Below are positions 27,601 to 34,869 of a stretch of 64,000 nt of DNA, piece after piece. A program made the position numbers and the translations under genes. The first letter of the stretch is position 1, and every line of letters begins with the position of its first letter. The DNA is from Bacteroidota bacterium (GTDB lineage Bacteria; Bacteroidota; Bacteroidia; Chitinophagales; Chitinophagaceae): positions 248,001 through 312,000 of the forward strand of contig JACPEA010000011.1 in assembly GCA_016183765.1 (NCBI GenBank), written 5' to 3'. The notes under the pieces were generated by a model. It searched no databases and was not told where the DNA came from. It worked only from the letters and a program-made list of their open reading frames with translations.

Positions 27601-27758
27601 TGGAGTCAGGTTTTGCGTCTTTACTGTCCATGCTCCAGGAATCAGATATGCCGCTCACCACGCAGATGGTAGCGGGTGTCAGCCAGGTACAGTTGCAGCT
27701 AAAAGCATTACAAAGCAAATGGGCGCAACTGAAAAAGCAGGCAGAGGCTTTGCAGTGA
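24690..27758 (+). CDS. secreted VPS10/BNR-type Asp-box beta-propeller protein
   Basis: A 1022-residue exported protein: signal peptide MKKLSALLGCLAVYAMLSAQ, then many Asp-box repeats (S.DGG.TW, for example SNDYGRTW, STDAGKTWK, SLDGGNTWE, SIDGGKTW, RDGGKTW, HDGGKTWQ) spread over residues about 50-720. These mark one or two sortilin/sialidase-like propellers. The C-terminal part (about 760-1020) has beta-sandwich sequence and a helical region. Bacteroidota genomes commonly annotate this family as glycosyl hydrolase or VPS10 domain protein, but I see no catalytic motif that proves hydrolase activity. It probably binds a glycan or protein outside the cell. ATG at 24690 is chosen because it starts the signal peptide. 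Confidence 0.88.
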   Translation: MKKLSALLGCLAVYAMLSAQSFSPSLYNSMQWRMIGPHRGGRTVGAVGVPTQPNVFYIGVNNGGVWKSNDYGRTWNPIFDQMGTGSVGDIAVSESNPNVVYVGCGEGIQRPDLSVGDGVYRSTDAGKTWKNVGLKDGQQIGGIVIDPKNENRVFVAVLGHPYGPNTERGVYRSLDGGNTWERILYKDENTGAVQVAIDPNDPQTIYADMWAGRQGPWENGQWNGPESGLYKSTDGGTTWKHLTKGLPTPAQGLGRIGFGIAPTNSKRLYATVDAGRYGGIYRSDDAGESWQLMSSDGRYWGRGSDFAEVKVDPTNADIVYSANVVTWKSIDGGKTWTGFRGAPGGDDYHRIWINPLNPKIMLIALDQGGIVTVNGGETFSSFYNQPTAQFYHVSTDNQFPYNVYGGQQESGSVGISSRGNDGQISFREWHPVGVEEYGYVAPDPLDPNIIYGGKVTRFDKRTGQVQNIAPEAVRSGKYRFLRTAPVLFSPIDPKTLYFAGNVIFKTRDGGNSWQTISPDLTRESWDIPASVGIYTSDELKKMPRRGVVYTVAPSYKDINTLWAGTDDGYIQVTRDGGKTWKNVTPPEITSWSKVSLMDAGHFDNNTVYAAVNRSRCDDMRPYAYKTHDGGKTWQRIINGLPDNEPINVVREDPKRKGLLFAGSENAVYVSFDDGEHWQSLRLNMPATSIRDLVIKDDDLVLGTHGRSFWIMDDITPLRQISASLTAEKAVLYKPQTAIRVRWNMNTDTPIPQEEPGGQNPPDGAIINYYLAEKAQGEVTLEIKDAAGRSIRKYSSNDKAYEIPEVNIPLYWIRPQQLLSAEAGSHRFLWDMHYTPIDEPVSYPMTAIYQNTAPEKNSPWVLPGTYMITLTVNGRSYTQPLTIKMDPRVKTALPELQKQHTLSLTCYEGRLAARAAKEAITATAQKLKAAIAKGGSQTQALTQLEQEIAALEGVSRGRRGGAAAGSATFGSVESGFASLLSMLQESDMPLTTQMVAGVSQVQLQLKALQSKWAQLKKQAEALQ

Positions 27759-27785
27759 TAAACACCCATACGTAACATAATACTA

Positions 27786-27819
27786 AAAACCTGCCAGTCA
27801 TTTTCTGGCAGGTTTTTTT
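27786..27819 (+). terminator. strong intrinsic terminator after the propeller gene
   Basis: A perfect 12-bp stem AAAACCTGCCAG / CTGGCAGGTTTT (27786-27797 with 27805-27816), a 7-base loop and a T run. Confidence 0.92.
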
Positions 27820-27910
27820 ATGCTGTTGATACTGGCCAGGCGAACACAGGTATTCGGAAGAAAATGCTGTTCAATACTATTGCTGCGCTGCTTACCGCAC
27901 CCTTTTGTCG

Positions 27911-28060
27911 CGCCCTTCAGGGCGTGGATATCAATTATTCTCTTGTATTTCCTTTTGGGGACTTTAGTCCCATGTGATTTTACATAATCCTTTCAAAAAA
28001 ACTCAGGGCTAAAGCCCGATCAACTCTTTTGAAAACATCCTATCCACGCCCTGAAGGGCG
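27911..28060. repeat. 150-bp palindromic element, copy 1 (20-bp perfect terminal inverted repeats)
   Basis: The ends are CGCCCTTCAGGGCGTGGATA (27911-27930) and its exact reverse complement (28041-28060). Each end is itself a small hairpin. Two inner palindromes are GGGACTTTAGTCCC and GGGCTAAAGCCC. It contains no gene. The layout, two inverted half-units each with an outer and an inner hairpin, is like REP doublets mobilised by Y1 (RAYT) transposases, though none is seen here. Copy 2 is at 29444-29594. Confidence 0.9.
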
Positions 28061-28213
28061 CGGCAAGAAGGGTGCGACAAGAAGGACGCGGCAGGAAGGG
28101 CGCGGCAGGAAGGGCGCGACAAAAAGGACACAGCAAGAAGGGCACGGCAAGAAGGACGCGGCAAAAAGGACACAGCAAGAAGGGCACGGCAAGAAGGACG
28201 CGGCAAAAAGGGG
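28060..28213. repeat. 14-bp minisatellite (about 11 units)
   Basis: Eleven tandem 14-base units of the type GCGGCAAGAAGGAC, with variants, directly follow element copy 1. Units 6-8 and 9-11 form a near-exact 42-base higher-order duplication. The period is not a multiple of three, and all frames stay open by composition, so the reading frames across it are not genes. Confidence 0.9.
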
Positions 28214-28331
28214 CGCCACAAAAAAGACGAAGCAAGCAGCGCAACAAAAGATAATTCACTGTTCCCAATACCTGCAGTTGCCCCTGCCGATGTTGCCGCC
28301 TGACCAACATCCATGCCTTCTTCTAAAAATA

Positions 28332-29285
28332 TCACTCTCCCTTCTGCAACCAGATCACTTTCTGCTCGGGTTGGTGTTCTTTGCCAATGATATCCCGGTA
28401 CAGGTCGGGGCGCCTGGCTTTGAGGTAACGGTAGCCACCCGCCTGTGTCAGTTTTTCGGGTTGTATGGCGGCCGTCACCAGGTCATCACCCAGCTTGCGG
28501 CATTCCGCAATGATATCACCGAAGGGATCAATGATCATGGAGCAGCCATTCTTCAGCTGGTCATCATCCATGCCGATCGGGTTGGAGAATACAACGTATA
28601 CGGCATTGTCATACGCACGGGATGGCAACCATTTCAGTAACCAGTCGCGACCCTTCATGCCATCGAACGCAAGACGCAGGGAGGTTGGGTCCGATTCCCT
28701 TTTCTCCCATAAAGCTGCATCCACAAAACCCGCGCCGGGGCGGGTGGAAGGGGTGCACATGGTCACATGCGGCATAAAGATCACCTGTGCACCAAGTAAA
28801 GTGGTGGCGCGCACATTCTCAATGATGTTGTTATCGTAACAGATCAGGATACCGCATTTCCATCCATGCAGCTCGAACACACAGTAGGCATCGCCCGGCG
28901 TAAGGTGCGGGTTGATGAAGGGGTGCAGTTTCCGGTATCTGGCCACCAGTCCTTGTTCGTTCACACATACGTAGGTCTTGTAGAGCTTGTCATCACTGTC
29001 CTTTTCAAACAGGCCGGCCAGTACGGTGATACCGGTGCTGCGTGCGATCTCAGTTAATGCGGTCACACTCGGACCATCAGGCACGTGTTCGGCCAGTTCC
29101 AGCATCTGCTCCTTCGACAGGTGTCTCGCAAACGTATACCCCGTAATGGAACATTCATGAAAAGCGATCACCTGCGATCCTTCTTCGGCCGCTTTCTGTG
29201 CCAGCTTCCGGATCATCGAAAGGTTATAGGACTTGTCGCCGCTGCGGTTCTCGAACTGTGCTGTGGTGATCTTCAAATTCTCCAT
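28332..29285 (-). CDS. nitrilase-superfamily amidohydrolase (N-carbamoylputrescine amidase-like)
   Basis: A 317-residue soluble carbon-nitrogen hydrolase with the Glu44 (FHECSITGY), Lys119 (RYRKLHPF) and Cys149 (ILICYDN) triad in order. Family members hydrolyse amides, carbamoyl compounds or nitriles; the substrate here is not evident. Residues about 180-215 (TPSTRPGAGFVDAALW...) form an insertion typical of one Bacteroidota/proteobacterial branch. The gene stands alone between two nearly identical palindromic elements in direct orientation (27911-28060 and 29444-29594), so it could be lost or moved by recombination between them. A -7 box lies 24 bp upstream. Confidence 0.9.
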   Translation of the reverse strand: MENLKITTAQFENRSGDKSYNLSMIRKLAQKAAEEGSQVIAFHECSITGYTFARHLSKEQMLELAEHVPDGPSVTALTEIARSTGITVLAGLFEKDSDDKLYKTYVCVNEQGLVARYRKLHPFINPHLTPGDAYCVFELHGWKCGILICYDNNIIENVRATTLLGAQVIFMPHVTMCTPSTRPGAGFVDAALWEKRESDPTSLRLAFDGMKGRDWLLKWLPSRAYDNAVYVVFSNPIGMDDDQLKNGCSMIIDPFGDIIAECRKLGDDLVTAAIQPEKLTQAGGYRYLKARRPDLYRDIIGKEHQPEQKVIWLQKGE

Positions 29286-29308
29286 ATCTGTGGGTATTGT
29301 GTTGCTAA

Positions 29309-29316
29309 CAAAAATA
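29309..29316 (-). promoter_or_regulatory. Bacteroidota -7 box upstream of the amidohydrolase
   Basis: On the minus strand the sequence reads TATTTTTG, matching TAnnTTTG, 24 bp before the ATG at 29285. Confidence 0.45.
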
Positions 29317-29385
29317 TATCCTTCGCTGATATTGATCGGGCAACTAAAAGTATTCGGAACAAGGAACTGTCTTTTCGTTCACTTT

Positions 29386-29443
29386 TTGCTTCGCCTTCTT
29401 GCCGCGTCCTTTTGCGGCGCCATTTGCGGCGCCCTTTTTGCCG
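29386..29443. repeat. minisatellite units in reverse orientation left of element copy 2
   Basis: The strand shown carries CTTCTTGCCGCGTCC, TTTTGCGGCGCC and CCTTTTTGCCGCGCC, the complements of the 14-base units found at 28060-28213. The minisatellite therefore flanks the palindromic element on both sides in inverted orientation. A shorter stretch (about 27900-27910) does the same at copy 1. Confidence 0.7.
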
Positions 29444-29594
29444 CGCCCTTCAGGGCGTGGATATCAATTATTCTCTTGTATTTCCTTTTGGGGACTTTAG
29501 TCCCATGTGATTTTACATAATCCTTTCAAAAAAAACTAAGGGCTAAAGCCCGATCAACTCTTTTGAAAACATCCTATCCACGCCCTGAAGGGCG
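29444..29594. repeat. 151-bp palindromic element, copy 2
   Basis: Nearly identical to the element at 27911-28060. By eye it differs by one extra A in the A-run and one substitution. The same perfect 20-bp ends are present. Degenerate 14-base units follow at 29595-29660. The high identity implies recent duplication or gene conversion. Confidence 0.9.
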
Positions 29595-29671
29595 CGGCAA
29601 GAAAGGCACGGCAAGAAGGACGCGAAACTAGAAGAACGCGGCAGGAAGGGCGCGGCAATGAAACACTATCG

Positions 29672-29995
29672 CCGATATTGGTCGCCCGACAAATATCCAT
29701 CACGAATCCCCTTCCACCACACAGACCGGTTCATGTCTAACCGGGAAATTCACAGAATTCGCAATGAAACAGAACTGTGCCGATATTGGTCGCCCGACAA
29801 ACATCCATCACGAATCCCCTTCCGCCACACAGACCGGTTCATCTCTAACCGGAAAATTCACAGAATTTGCAATGAAACAGAACTGTGCCGATATTGGTCG
29901 CCCGACCAACATCCATCACAAATCCCCTTCCGCCACACAGACCGGTTCATGCCTAACCGGAAAATTCACAGAATTGGCAATGAAACAGAACTGGT
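29672..29995. repeat. three tandem 108-bp copies of the osmC 3' end
   Basis: CCGATATTGG begins at 29672, 29780 and 29888, giving an exact 108-base period over 324 bp. The copies differ by about five substitutions each. The rightmost copy carries the real C-terminal codons and stop of osmC (minus strand). The other two repeat those codons, including a stop, plus the following 3' flank. Confidence 0.93.
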
Positions 29996-30395
29996 GGGCC
30001 CTGGTATGCAATGCCTGTGCCGTAGGTATCATGGAGGCTTCTGTTACCACCACATGCGGACGTAAGACCACTTCGGTAAAATAACCGGCGCCATTGGGTT
30101 CTTCACACATGGTGCCCTTTGCCTGGTCGGTATACGCAGTGACCACCACACCGGCATCGGCACAAAAATGCAGGAACCATAACATATGACAGGATGAAAC
30201 AGAAGCCACCAGCAGGTCTTCCGGGTTATGCCTTGTTTTATCACCCCTGAAAGATGGGTCGGATGATCCGGGTATCACGATCTTGTCTGCAGCTTTGATC
30301 TCATGCGCTCTTTCATAAGTGTGGTAACCGGATGTTCCGTTACCGGTATTGCCTGTCCATTCAGTGGTAAGCTGGTAATGGTGTTCTTTTGCCAT
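29916..30395 (-). CDS. osmC: OsmC/Ohr family peroxiredoxin-like protein
   Basis: A 159-residue OsmC-fold protein that detoxifies organic hydroperoxides with a two-cysteine mechanism. Candidate catalytic residues are Cys69 (SVSSCHMLWFL) and Cys137 (AHQFCFIANSVNFPV). Length is near the family norm. The stop and the last 20 or so residues lie in the first of three tandem 108-bp repeats, so the C-terminal end (EPVCVAEGDL) is slightly different from what the downstream copies would encode (GDS). Whether it is OsmC or a related YhfA/SACOL type is not certain. It appears monocistronic. Confidence 0.88.
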   Translation of the reverse strand: MAKEHHYQLTTEWTGNTGNGTSGYHTYERAHEIKAADKIVIPGSSDPSFRGDKTRHNPEDLLVASVSSCHMLWFLHFCADAGVVVTAYTDQAKGTMCEEPNGAGYFTEVVLRPHVVVTEASMIPTAQALHTRAHQFCFIANSVNFPVRHEPVCVAEGDL

Positions 30396-30520
30396 ATCGT
30401 TCTTTTAAAACTCGGCAGTAATAACGGGGGTCCAAAACTCAGCTTTATTCCGGCAACAACAAAACCTTTTTGTATTCTTTTACGAAGTATACAGCATGCT
30501 TATTGCAAGGCAGCAATAGA

Positions 30521-30865
30521 TCAATTTTTTTTGTCAGCCTCCGGTTCCAGCGCAAAATAGCTGGCTTTAAAACGGCCGTTCACTACTTCACCCTGCACTT
30601 TGGCTTTGCGGATGGCATTGCAGAAACCATCCTTGGCATGGGCATCGCCAAGTGAGTCTATGTGGATGCCATCAACAAAATAGGCTTTGCCTTTGATCCG
30701 TACGGCCAGGTCGCAGGTGGTGCCGGGTAACCCGAGTTTGCATTGCCCGCAGGCCGCTTCAACCGTTTGTACCGGTTTGGTTTGATCGGGAGTGGCTTGT
30801 TTTTTCTCCTGCGCAACAAGAGCAGTGGTAAACACAAGAGCGACAATTAAGAACAGCTTTTTCAT
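30521..30865 (-). CDS. small exported DUF6370-like protein
   Basis: A 114-residue protein with a signal peptide (MKKLFLIVALVFTTALVAQ) and a compact domain with ACGQCKLGLPGTTCDLAVRIKGKAYFVDG and DAHAKDGFCNAIRKAKVQGEVVNGRFKASYF. Four cysteines, two of them in a CGQC pair, could bind metal or form disulfides in the periplasm. The pattern matches my memory of DUF6370 in Bacteroidota, whose function is unknown. A long inverted repeat lies upstream, between it and the end of uvrB. Confidence 0.75.
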   Translation of the reverse strand: MKKLFLIVALVFTTALVAQEKKQATPDQTKPVQTVEAACGQCKLGLPGTTCDLAVRIKGKAYFVDGIHIDSLGDAHAKDGFCNAIRKAKVQGEVVNGRFKASYFALEPEADKKN

Positions 30866-30916
30866 ACTAACCTATTTAATTCAATGTAAAATAGCAATAA
30901 ATCCCCCACTTCTTTT

Positions 30917-31016
30917 CTTCTTTTCTTTTGTCTCTCTCTTATTGATTGCTCCCGCACTTTTCGCTGGCAGGCTGATGGGCGATCATTTCGATAAGAGAGA
31001 GACAAAAGAAAAGAAG
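30917..31016. repeat. perfect 26-bp inverted repeat between uvrB and the DUF6370-like gene
   Basis: The arms at 30917-30942 and 30991-31016 are exact reverse complements with a polypyrimidine/polypurine composition, separated by 48 bases. It could stop uvrB transcription or form a cruciform. No T-run follows on either side, so it is not a standard terminator. Confidence 0.9.
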
Positions 31017-31057
31017 GGGGAGAAGAAGGTTGTGCTGATCAATGGGTTGTGGTTGCT

Positions 31058-33097
31058 TTACTGCATGGACTGCAGCTCTTTCTGTAGGCGGAACATCTCA
31101 TCGCGTAAGCGGGCGGCTTCAATGAAATCGAGGTCGCGGGCGGCTTTTTCCATTTCTTTTTTGGTTTTGGCAATGGCTTTCTCCATTTGCGGGATGGTCT
31201 GGTAACTTACCTGTTCCTCGGCCGCTGCGTGTTTCACCAGCTCCTCATCTTTCTGCAAAGCATGGGGGTTGGAAGGATCATAACCCTTGATATCCAGCAC
31301 CGAACCCTGCGCATACACCTGCTCCACCGATTTCAGGATGGTCCTGGGGGTAATGCCATGTTCGGTATTGTACTGCACCTGTTTCTCCCTTCTGCGGGTG
31401 GTCTCATCAATGGTGCGCTGCATGCTCTCCGTTACCTGGTCGGCATAGAAGATCACGCGGCCATCCACATTACGGGCGGCGCGGCCGGCGGTCTGGGTCA
31501 GGCTTCTTTCATTACGCAGGAAACCTTCCTTGTCCGCATCCAGTATGGCCACCAGTGCCACTTCGGGCAGGTCAAGACCCTCCCGCAGCAGGTTCACACC
31601 CACCAGTACATCAATCTCACCCAGGCGCAGCTGGCGCAGGATCTCCACGCGCTCCAGCGTATCCACATCGCTGTGAATGTATTTGGAGCGGATGTTGATG
31701 CGGCCCAGGTATTTATCCATCTCTTCGGCCATGCGTTTGGTCAGGGTGGTCACCAGCACGCGGTAGCCATTTTTCACGGTCTTGTCAATCTCATCCAGCA
31801 GGTCATCGATCTGGTTCACGCTGGGGCGGATTTCGATCGGCGGGTCCAGCAGACCGGTGGGGCGAACGACCTGTTCCACCACCACACCGCCGGTCTTCTC
31901 CAGTTCATAATCGCCCGGAGTGGCGCTGACAAAAATGGTCTGACCCATCAGGTGTTCGAACTCATGAAAATTCAGCGGGCGGTTGTCCATGGCGCTGGGC
32001 AGGCGGAAACCATAGTCCACCAGCACCATCTTACGGCTGCGGTCGCCGCCATACATGCCCGCCACCTGCGGAATGGTCTGGTGACTCTCATCGATCACCA
32101 TCAGGTAGTCCTTCGGAAAATAATCTAATAAGCAGAAAGGCCGGGTACCGGGCCGGCGGCGGTCGAAGAAGCGGGAGTAGTTCTCAATGCCATTGCAATA
32201 ACCCAGTTCGCGGATCATTTCCAGGTCGTATTCCACGCGCTCTTTCAGTCGCTGGGCCTCAATGAATTTGCCGTTGTTCTTGAAATACTCCACCTGTGCC
32301 ATCATCTCGTCCTGGATCTCGTGCATCACTTCCACGATCATGTCCTTGGGAGCCAGGTACAGCGTGGCGGGAAAGATGGCGGCGTTCTCCATCAGACCAA
32401 TGCGTTTGCTGGTACTGGTCTCAATGCTTTCGATCTCCTCTATCTCATCGCCGAAGAAAGTGATGCGGTAGCCGAAGTCCACATAGGGCAGGTTGATGTC
32501 CACCGTATCACCTTTCACGCGGAAAGTGCCGCGGTTGAAATCGCCCTGCGAGCGGTTGTACAGGCTGTTCACCAGCGCATGCAGGAAGGCCTGGCGACTG
32601 ATGACCATACCCTTATGAATGCGGATGATGCCGTTCTCGTATTCGGTGGGGTTACCCATACCATAGATACAGCTCACGCTGGCCACCACAATGATATCGC
32701 GCCGCCCGCTCAGCAGTTGCGATGTGGCCTGCAGCCGCAGTTTGTCCAGTTCCTCGTTGATGCTCAGGTCCTTCTCAATATAGGTATCACTCACCGGCAT
32801 ATAGGCTTCGGGCTGGTAGTAATCGTAGTAGCTTACAAAATAACCCACAGCGTTCTCGGGAAAGAACTGTTTGAACTCACCATACAGTTGCGCCACCAGC
32901 GTTTTGTTATGCGTAAGCACCAGGGTGGGCCGCTGCATGTTCTGGATCAGGTTGGCAATGGTGAAGGTCTTGCCCGAACCCGTTACGCCCAGCAGGGTTT
33001 GGAATGCTTCGCCATCGTTCACAGCTTCGGTAAGCTGTTGAATAGCAGCCGGTTGATCGCCGGAGGGTTGGTAATCGGAGTGGAGTTTGAAAGGCAC
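31058..33097 (-). CDS. uvrB: excinuclease ABC subunit B
   Basis: A 679-residue nucleotide-excision-repair helicase-like protein that verifies lesions with UvrA and recruits UvrC. The sequence is full length: Walker A GVTGSGKTFT near residue 40, the beta-hairpin region YYDYYQPEAYMP near 95, DESH near 340, the helicase motif V/VI segments GVNLLREGLDLPEVALVAILDADKEGFLR and QTAGRAARN, and the C-terminal UvrC-binding UVR domain (MEKAARDLDFIEAARLRDEM). It appears monocistronic. Confidence 0.98.
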   Translation of the reverse strand: MPFKLHSDYQPSGDQPAAIQQLTEAVNDGEAFQTLLGVTGSGKTFTIANLIQNMQRPTLVLTHNKTLVAQLYGEFKQFFPENAVGYFVSYYDYYQPEAYMPVSDTYIEKDLSINEELDKLRLQATSQLLSGRRDIIVVASVSCIYGMGNPTEYENGIIRIHKGMVISRQAFLHALVNSLYNRSQGDFNRGTFRVKGDTVDINLPYVDFGYRITFFGDEIEEIESIETSTSKRIGLMENAAIFPATLYLAPKDMIVEVMHEIQDEMMAQVEYFKNNGKFIEAQRLKERVEYDLEMIRELGYCNGIENYSRFFDRRRPGTRPFCLLDYFPKDYLMVIDESHQTIPQVAGMYGGDRSRKMVLVDYGFRLPSAMDNRPLNFHEFEHLMGQTIFVSATPGDYELEKTGGVVVEQVVRPTGLLDPPIEIRPSVNQIDDLLDEIDKTVKNGYRVLVTTLTKRMAEEMDKYLGRINIRSKYIHSDVDTLERVEILRQLRLGEIDVLVGVNLLREGLDLPEVALVAILDADKEGFLRNERSLTQTAGRAARNVDGRVIFYADQVTESMQRTIDETTRRREKQVQYNTEHGITPRTILKSVEQVYAQGSVLDIKGYDPSNPHALQKDEELVKHAAAEEQVSYQTIPQMEKAIAKTKKEMEKAARDLDFIEAARLRDEMFRLQKELQSMQ

Positions 33098-33330
33098 GGA
33101 GGTCGGTCAGTTAATAGTTAAGAGTGTAAAGTTAATAGTTGTTGGGGGATCGCTGAAGGGGTAAGAGGATGATCGGGGGGTGATGGGTTGAATAGGATTT
33201 TTATGACGCCGGCTGCTGTGTTTCATGGCGGCTGGGGTTGCGTCGCACAGTTGAGCAGAAGCTATATAAGTCAGCAGGGCTATTGCAATTCTGCCTGATC
33301 ATTAGTATATTTTCTATCAAATCAACTGCT

Positions 33331-33636
33331 ATGAGAAATTATTCGATTGCTGTTTGTCTGCTGTTTCTATTCTCCTCCACCTCTTTCTGTCCGCCAAATT
33401 CAGTTCTCGATTATGGCAGGTGTGTCGGTTCTGCATCCTGCCGGGCTTGTAGCAGTTGTTCCTCTTGCAAATATTGCAGTTCAGGAGGCACATGCGGTGT
33501 TTGTGCAGCACCAGAAAAGCCAAAGAAAGAACCCGCTAAAAGAAGTGGTCAATGCCAGGCAACTACCAAAAAGGGAACGCAGTGTAGTAGAGCTGCTAAG
33601 CCAGGATCCAGTTACTGCTGGCAGCATGCAAAATGA
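33331..33636 (+). CDS. small cysteine-rich exported protein with a C-terminal CxxTxxGxxC-H motif
   Basis: A 101-residue protein: signal peptide (MRNYSIAVCLLFLFSSTSF), a run of cysteine pairs (CRACSSCSSCKYC), and a C-terminal module CQATTKKGTQCSRAAKPGSSYCWQH. The C-terminal Cys-Cys-Cys-His pattern occurs in many small phage and bacterial proteins (DUF5763-like) and probably binds zinc. The cysteine-rich middle may also bind metal or form disulfides. Function is unknown. It lies at the left edge of the accessory island, just before a transposase remnant. Confidence 0.7.
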   Translation: MRNYSIAVCLLFLFSSTSFCPPNSVLDYGRCVGSASCRACSSCSSCKYCSSGGTCGVCAAPEKPKKEPAKRSGQCQATTKKGTQCSRAAKPGSSYCWQHAK

Positions 33637-33679
33637 ATGGGTAAGAATTTTTATACGATGCAAATGAATCTATCACTAA

Positions 33680-33952
33680 TTTATACGTCGCTTTGAACAG
33701 TATATATTACCCAAAAGGTTTACTAAAATAAGAACCTATGGCTACCTGGCTAACAGAAATCGGCAACGGCGTATTAATGAAATACTTAAAAAGCTGAACT
33801 TACCACAGCATAAGGGCCTGGCTATAATACCGATAGTGGTAAGAATGCAGGAGAGATACGGCATTGCCATCAATGAATACCCCTGTTGCCATGAAAATAC
33901 GCTGGAATTGCTAAAGGTATTTTATCCATGGAAGCAAACAGATGATGGGTGA
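33680..33952 (+). pseudogene. IS91-family transposase, C-terminal remnant
   Basis: A 90-codon open stretch that begins right after a stop codon and has no start. It translates as FIRRFEQYILPKRF, IRTYGYLANRNRQRRI and a cysteine-pair segment NEYPCCHENTLELL before FYPWKQ and a stop. The FIRRF..(H)VLPK.F..IR.YG.LANRNR pattern is the C-terminal hallmark of IS91/ISCR rolling-circle (Y2) transposases. The N-terminal part with the catalytic tyrosines is missing. It marks an old insertion at the edge of the AT-rich island. Confidence 0.82.
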
Positions 33953-34246
33953 AAACAGGAAGTAAAGCACCAATGACAGGTTTATAAACAGGTAACGTTG
34001 ATGGAGGACGTAAGGCCAGATCCATGCCCGGCAAAGAAAAATTAGCATCCAAAGCAGCAAAATAAAGAAGGTAAGCATTACATTTATAACAACATCCCCC
34101 TGATGGCTAAAAAAAGCTCCATAGACAAGGAGTAGAAACACGAAAAGTGTTTTTAAAAGATAGCCAATAGAACAAGTAAGGCCGATACTTTCTCCCTAAT
34201 AGCAAACTTACGGCGAAGTCGACCAACTCAAAAGTATACCACAAAA

Positions 34247-34314
34247 CCCCACCACTGAATTTTATGGCGGGGCTTATATAAGGGGCTTTGCGGATACTTT
34301 TCTATGTGTTAGCT
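34247..34314. other. cassette-like boundary with hairpin (left edge)
   Basis: A CCCCACC...GGCGGGG hairpin (34247-34272) is followed by GTTAGCT at 34308-34314 and GCAAGCAAGG. The motif AGCTAAC, its complement, occurs at 35375-35381 after the third gene. The arrangement recalls the ends of integron-type gene cassettes, but no full attC site was established and no integrase is in the window. Confidence 0.35.
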
Positions 34315-34356
34315 GCAAGCAAGGGGCGACACCACAAAACATAAACTGACAACAAA

Positions 34357-34797
34357 ATGAAGAAAACAATATTCGCAAATTGGGGACAAGCAGGACAAGG
34401 AAAGTCTGACACAGTAAAAAGAGTTGCACAAGAAATTTTAGCGACTTACCCTACTGCAAGAACTTCACCAACGACAATTAATTATTCGGGCGACATTCAG
34501 GTAATTATTACTATTGGAAAAGTAATAATTGGAGTTGAAAGTCAAGGTGATCCGAACAGCAGACTTTTTGAAAGTTTAAAAATGTTTTCTTCCGCTAATT
34601 GCGACATCATTATTTGTTCAACAAGAACTTCGGGCGGGACAGTAGATGCGGTTAGTGCTTTACACTCTTCTCACGGTTACGACATTGTTTGGGTAACAAA
34701 TCATCGCTCAAACGAAAAAAGTCAATCAACATTAAACGACATTTCGGCAAAACATCTCTTTACTCTTGTTCTGCAAGTAATGGCAGGAACACTTTAA
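34357..34797 (+). CDS. small P-loop protein of unknown function
   Basis: A 146-residue soluble protein. The Walker A motif GQAGQGKSDT lies near residue 10, in the right place for a P-loop NTPase. A second segment, CDIIICSTRTSGGTV near 85, could be the Walker B/strand region. It is shorter than most kinases and GTPases. Codon use and base composition are AT-rich, unlike the flanking core genes. It leads a three-gene module with two small downstream genes. I do not recognise the family, and I could not decide between a nucleotide-sensing partner and a defence-related role. Confidence 0.72.
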   Translation: MKKTIFANWGQAGQGKSDTVKRVAQEILATYPTARTSPTTINYSGDIQVIITIGKVIIGVESQGDPNSRLFESLKMFSSANCDIIICSTRTSGGTVDAVSALHSSHGYDIVWVTNHRSNEKSQSTLNDISAKHLFTLVLQVMAGTL

Positions 34798-34869
34798 GAT
34801 TGAAAGCTAATTAACACAGAATAAAAACTTAAAAAATATAGGAATAATGACAAACCAAGAAAAAAAATA

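Noticed and set aside
28029..28640. 203-residue Lys/Arg/Gly-rich plus-strand reading frame (and minus-strand frames at 28009-28335)
   Set aside because: They run over the 14-bp minisatellite, which has no stops in any frame by composition, and continue antisense into the amidohydrolase gene. The period is not a multiple of three.
29672..29995. Possible CRISPR array
   Set aside because: The 108-bp units are contiguous, with no spacers, and derive from osmC. No cas gene is near.
29658..30065. Reading frame with 36-residue repeats (YWSPDKHPSRIPFRHTDRF type)
   Set aside because: It is the antisense of the triplicated osmC 3' end. The 108-base period keeps it open without need for coding selection.
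31187..32128. 313-residue plus-strand reading frame opposite uvrB
   Set aside because: It is a shadow of the uvrB sequence; the minus-strand protein has all UvrB motifs and the plus-strand translation has none.
33911..34196. Minus-strand hydrophobic reading frame (two to three membrane-like segments)
   Set aside because: It has no ATG (only GTG at 34141) and no recognisable domain, and overlaps the transposase remnant on the other strand. It could be a small membrane protein but I cannot support it.
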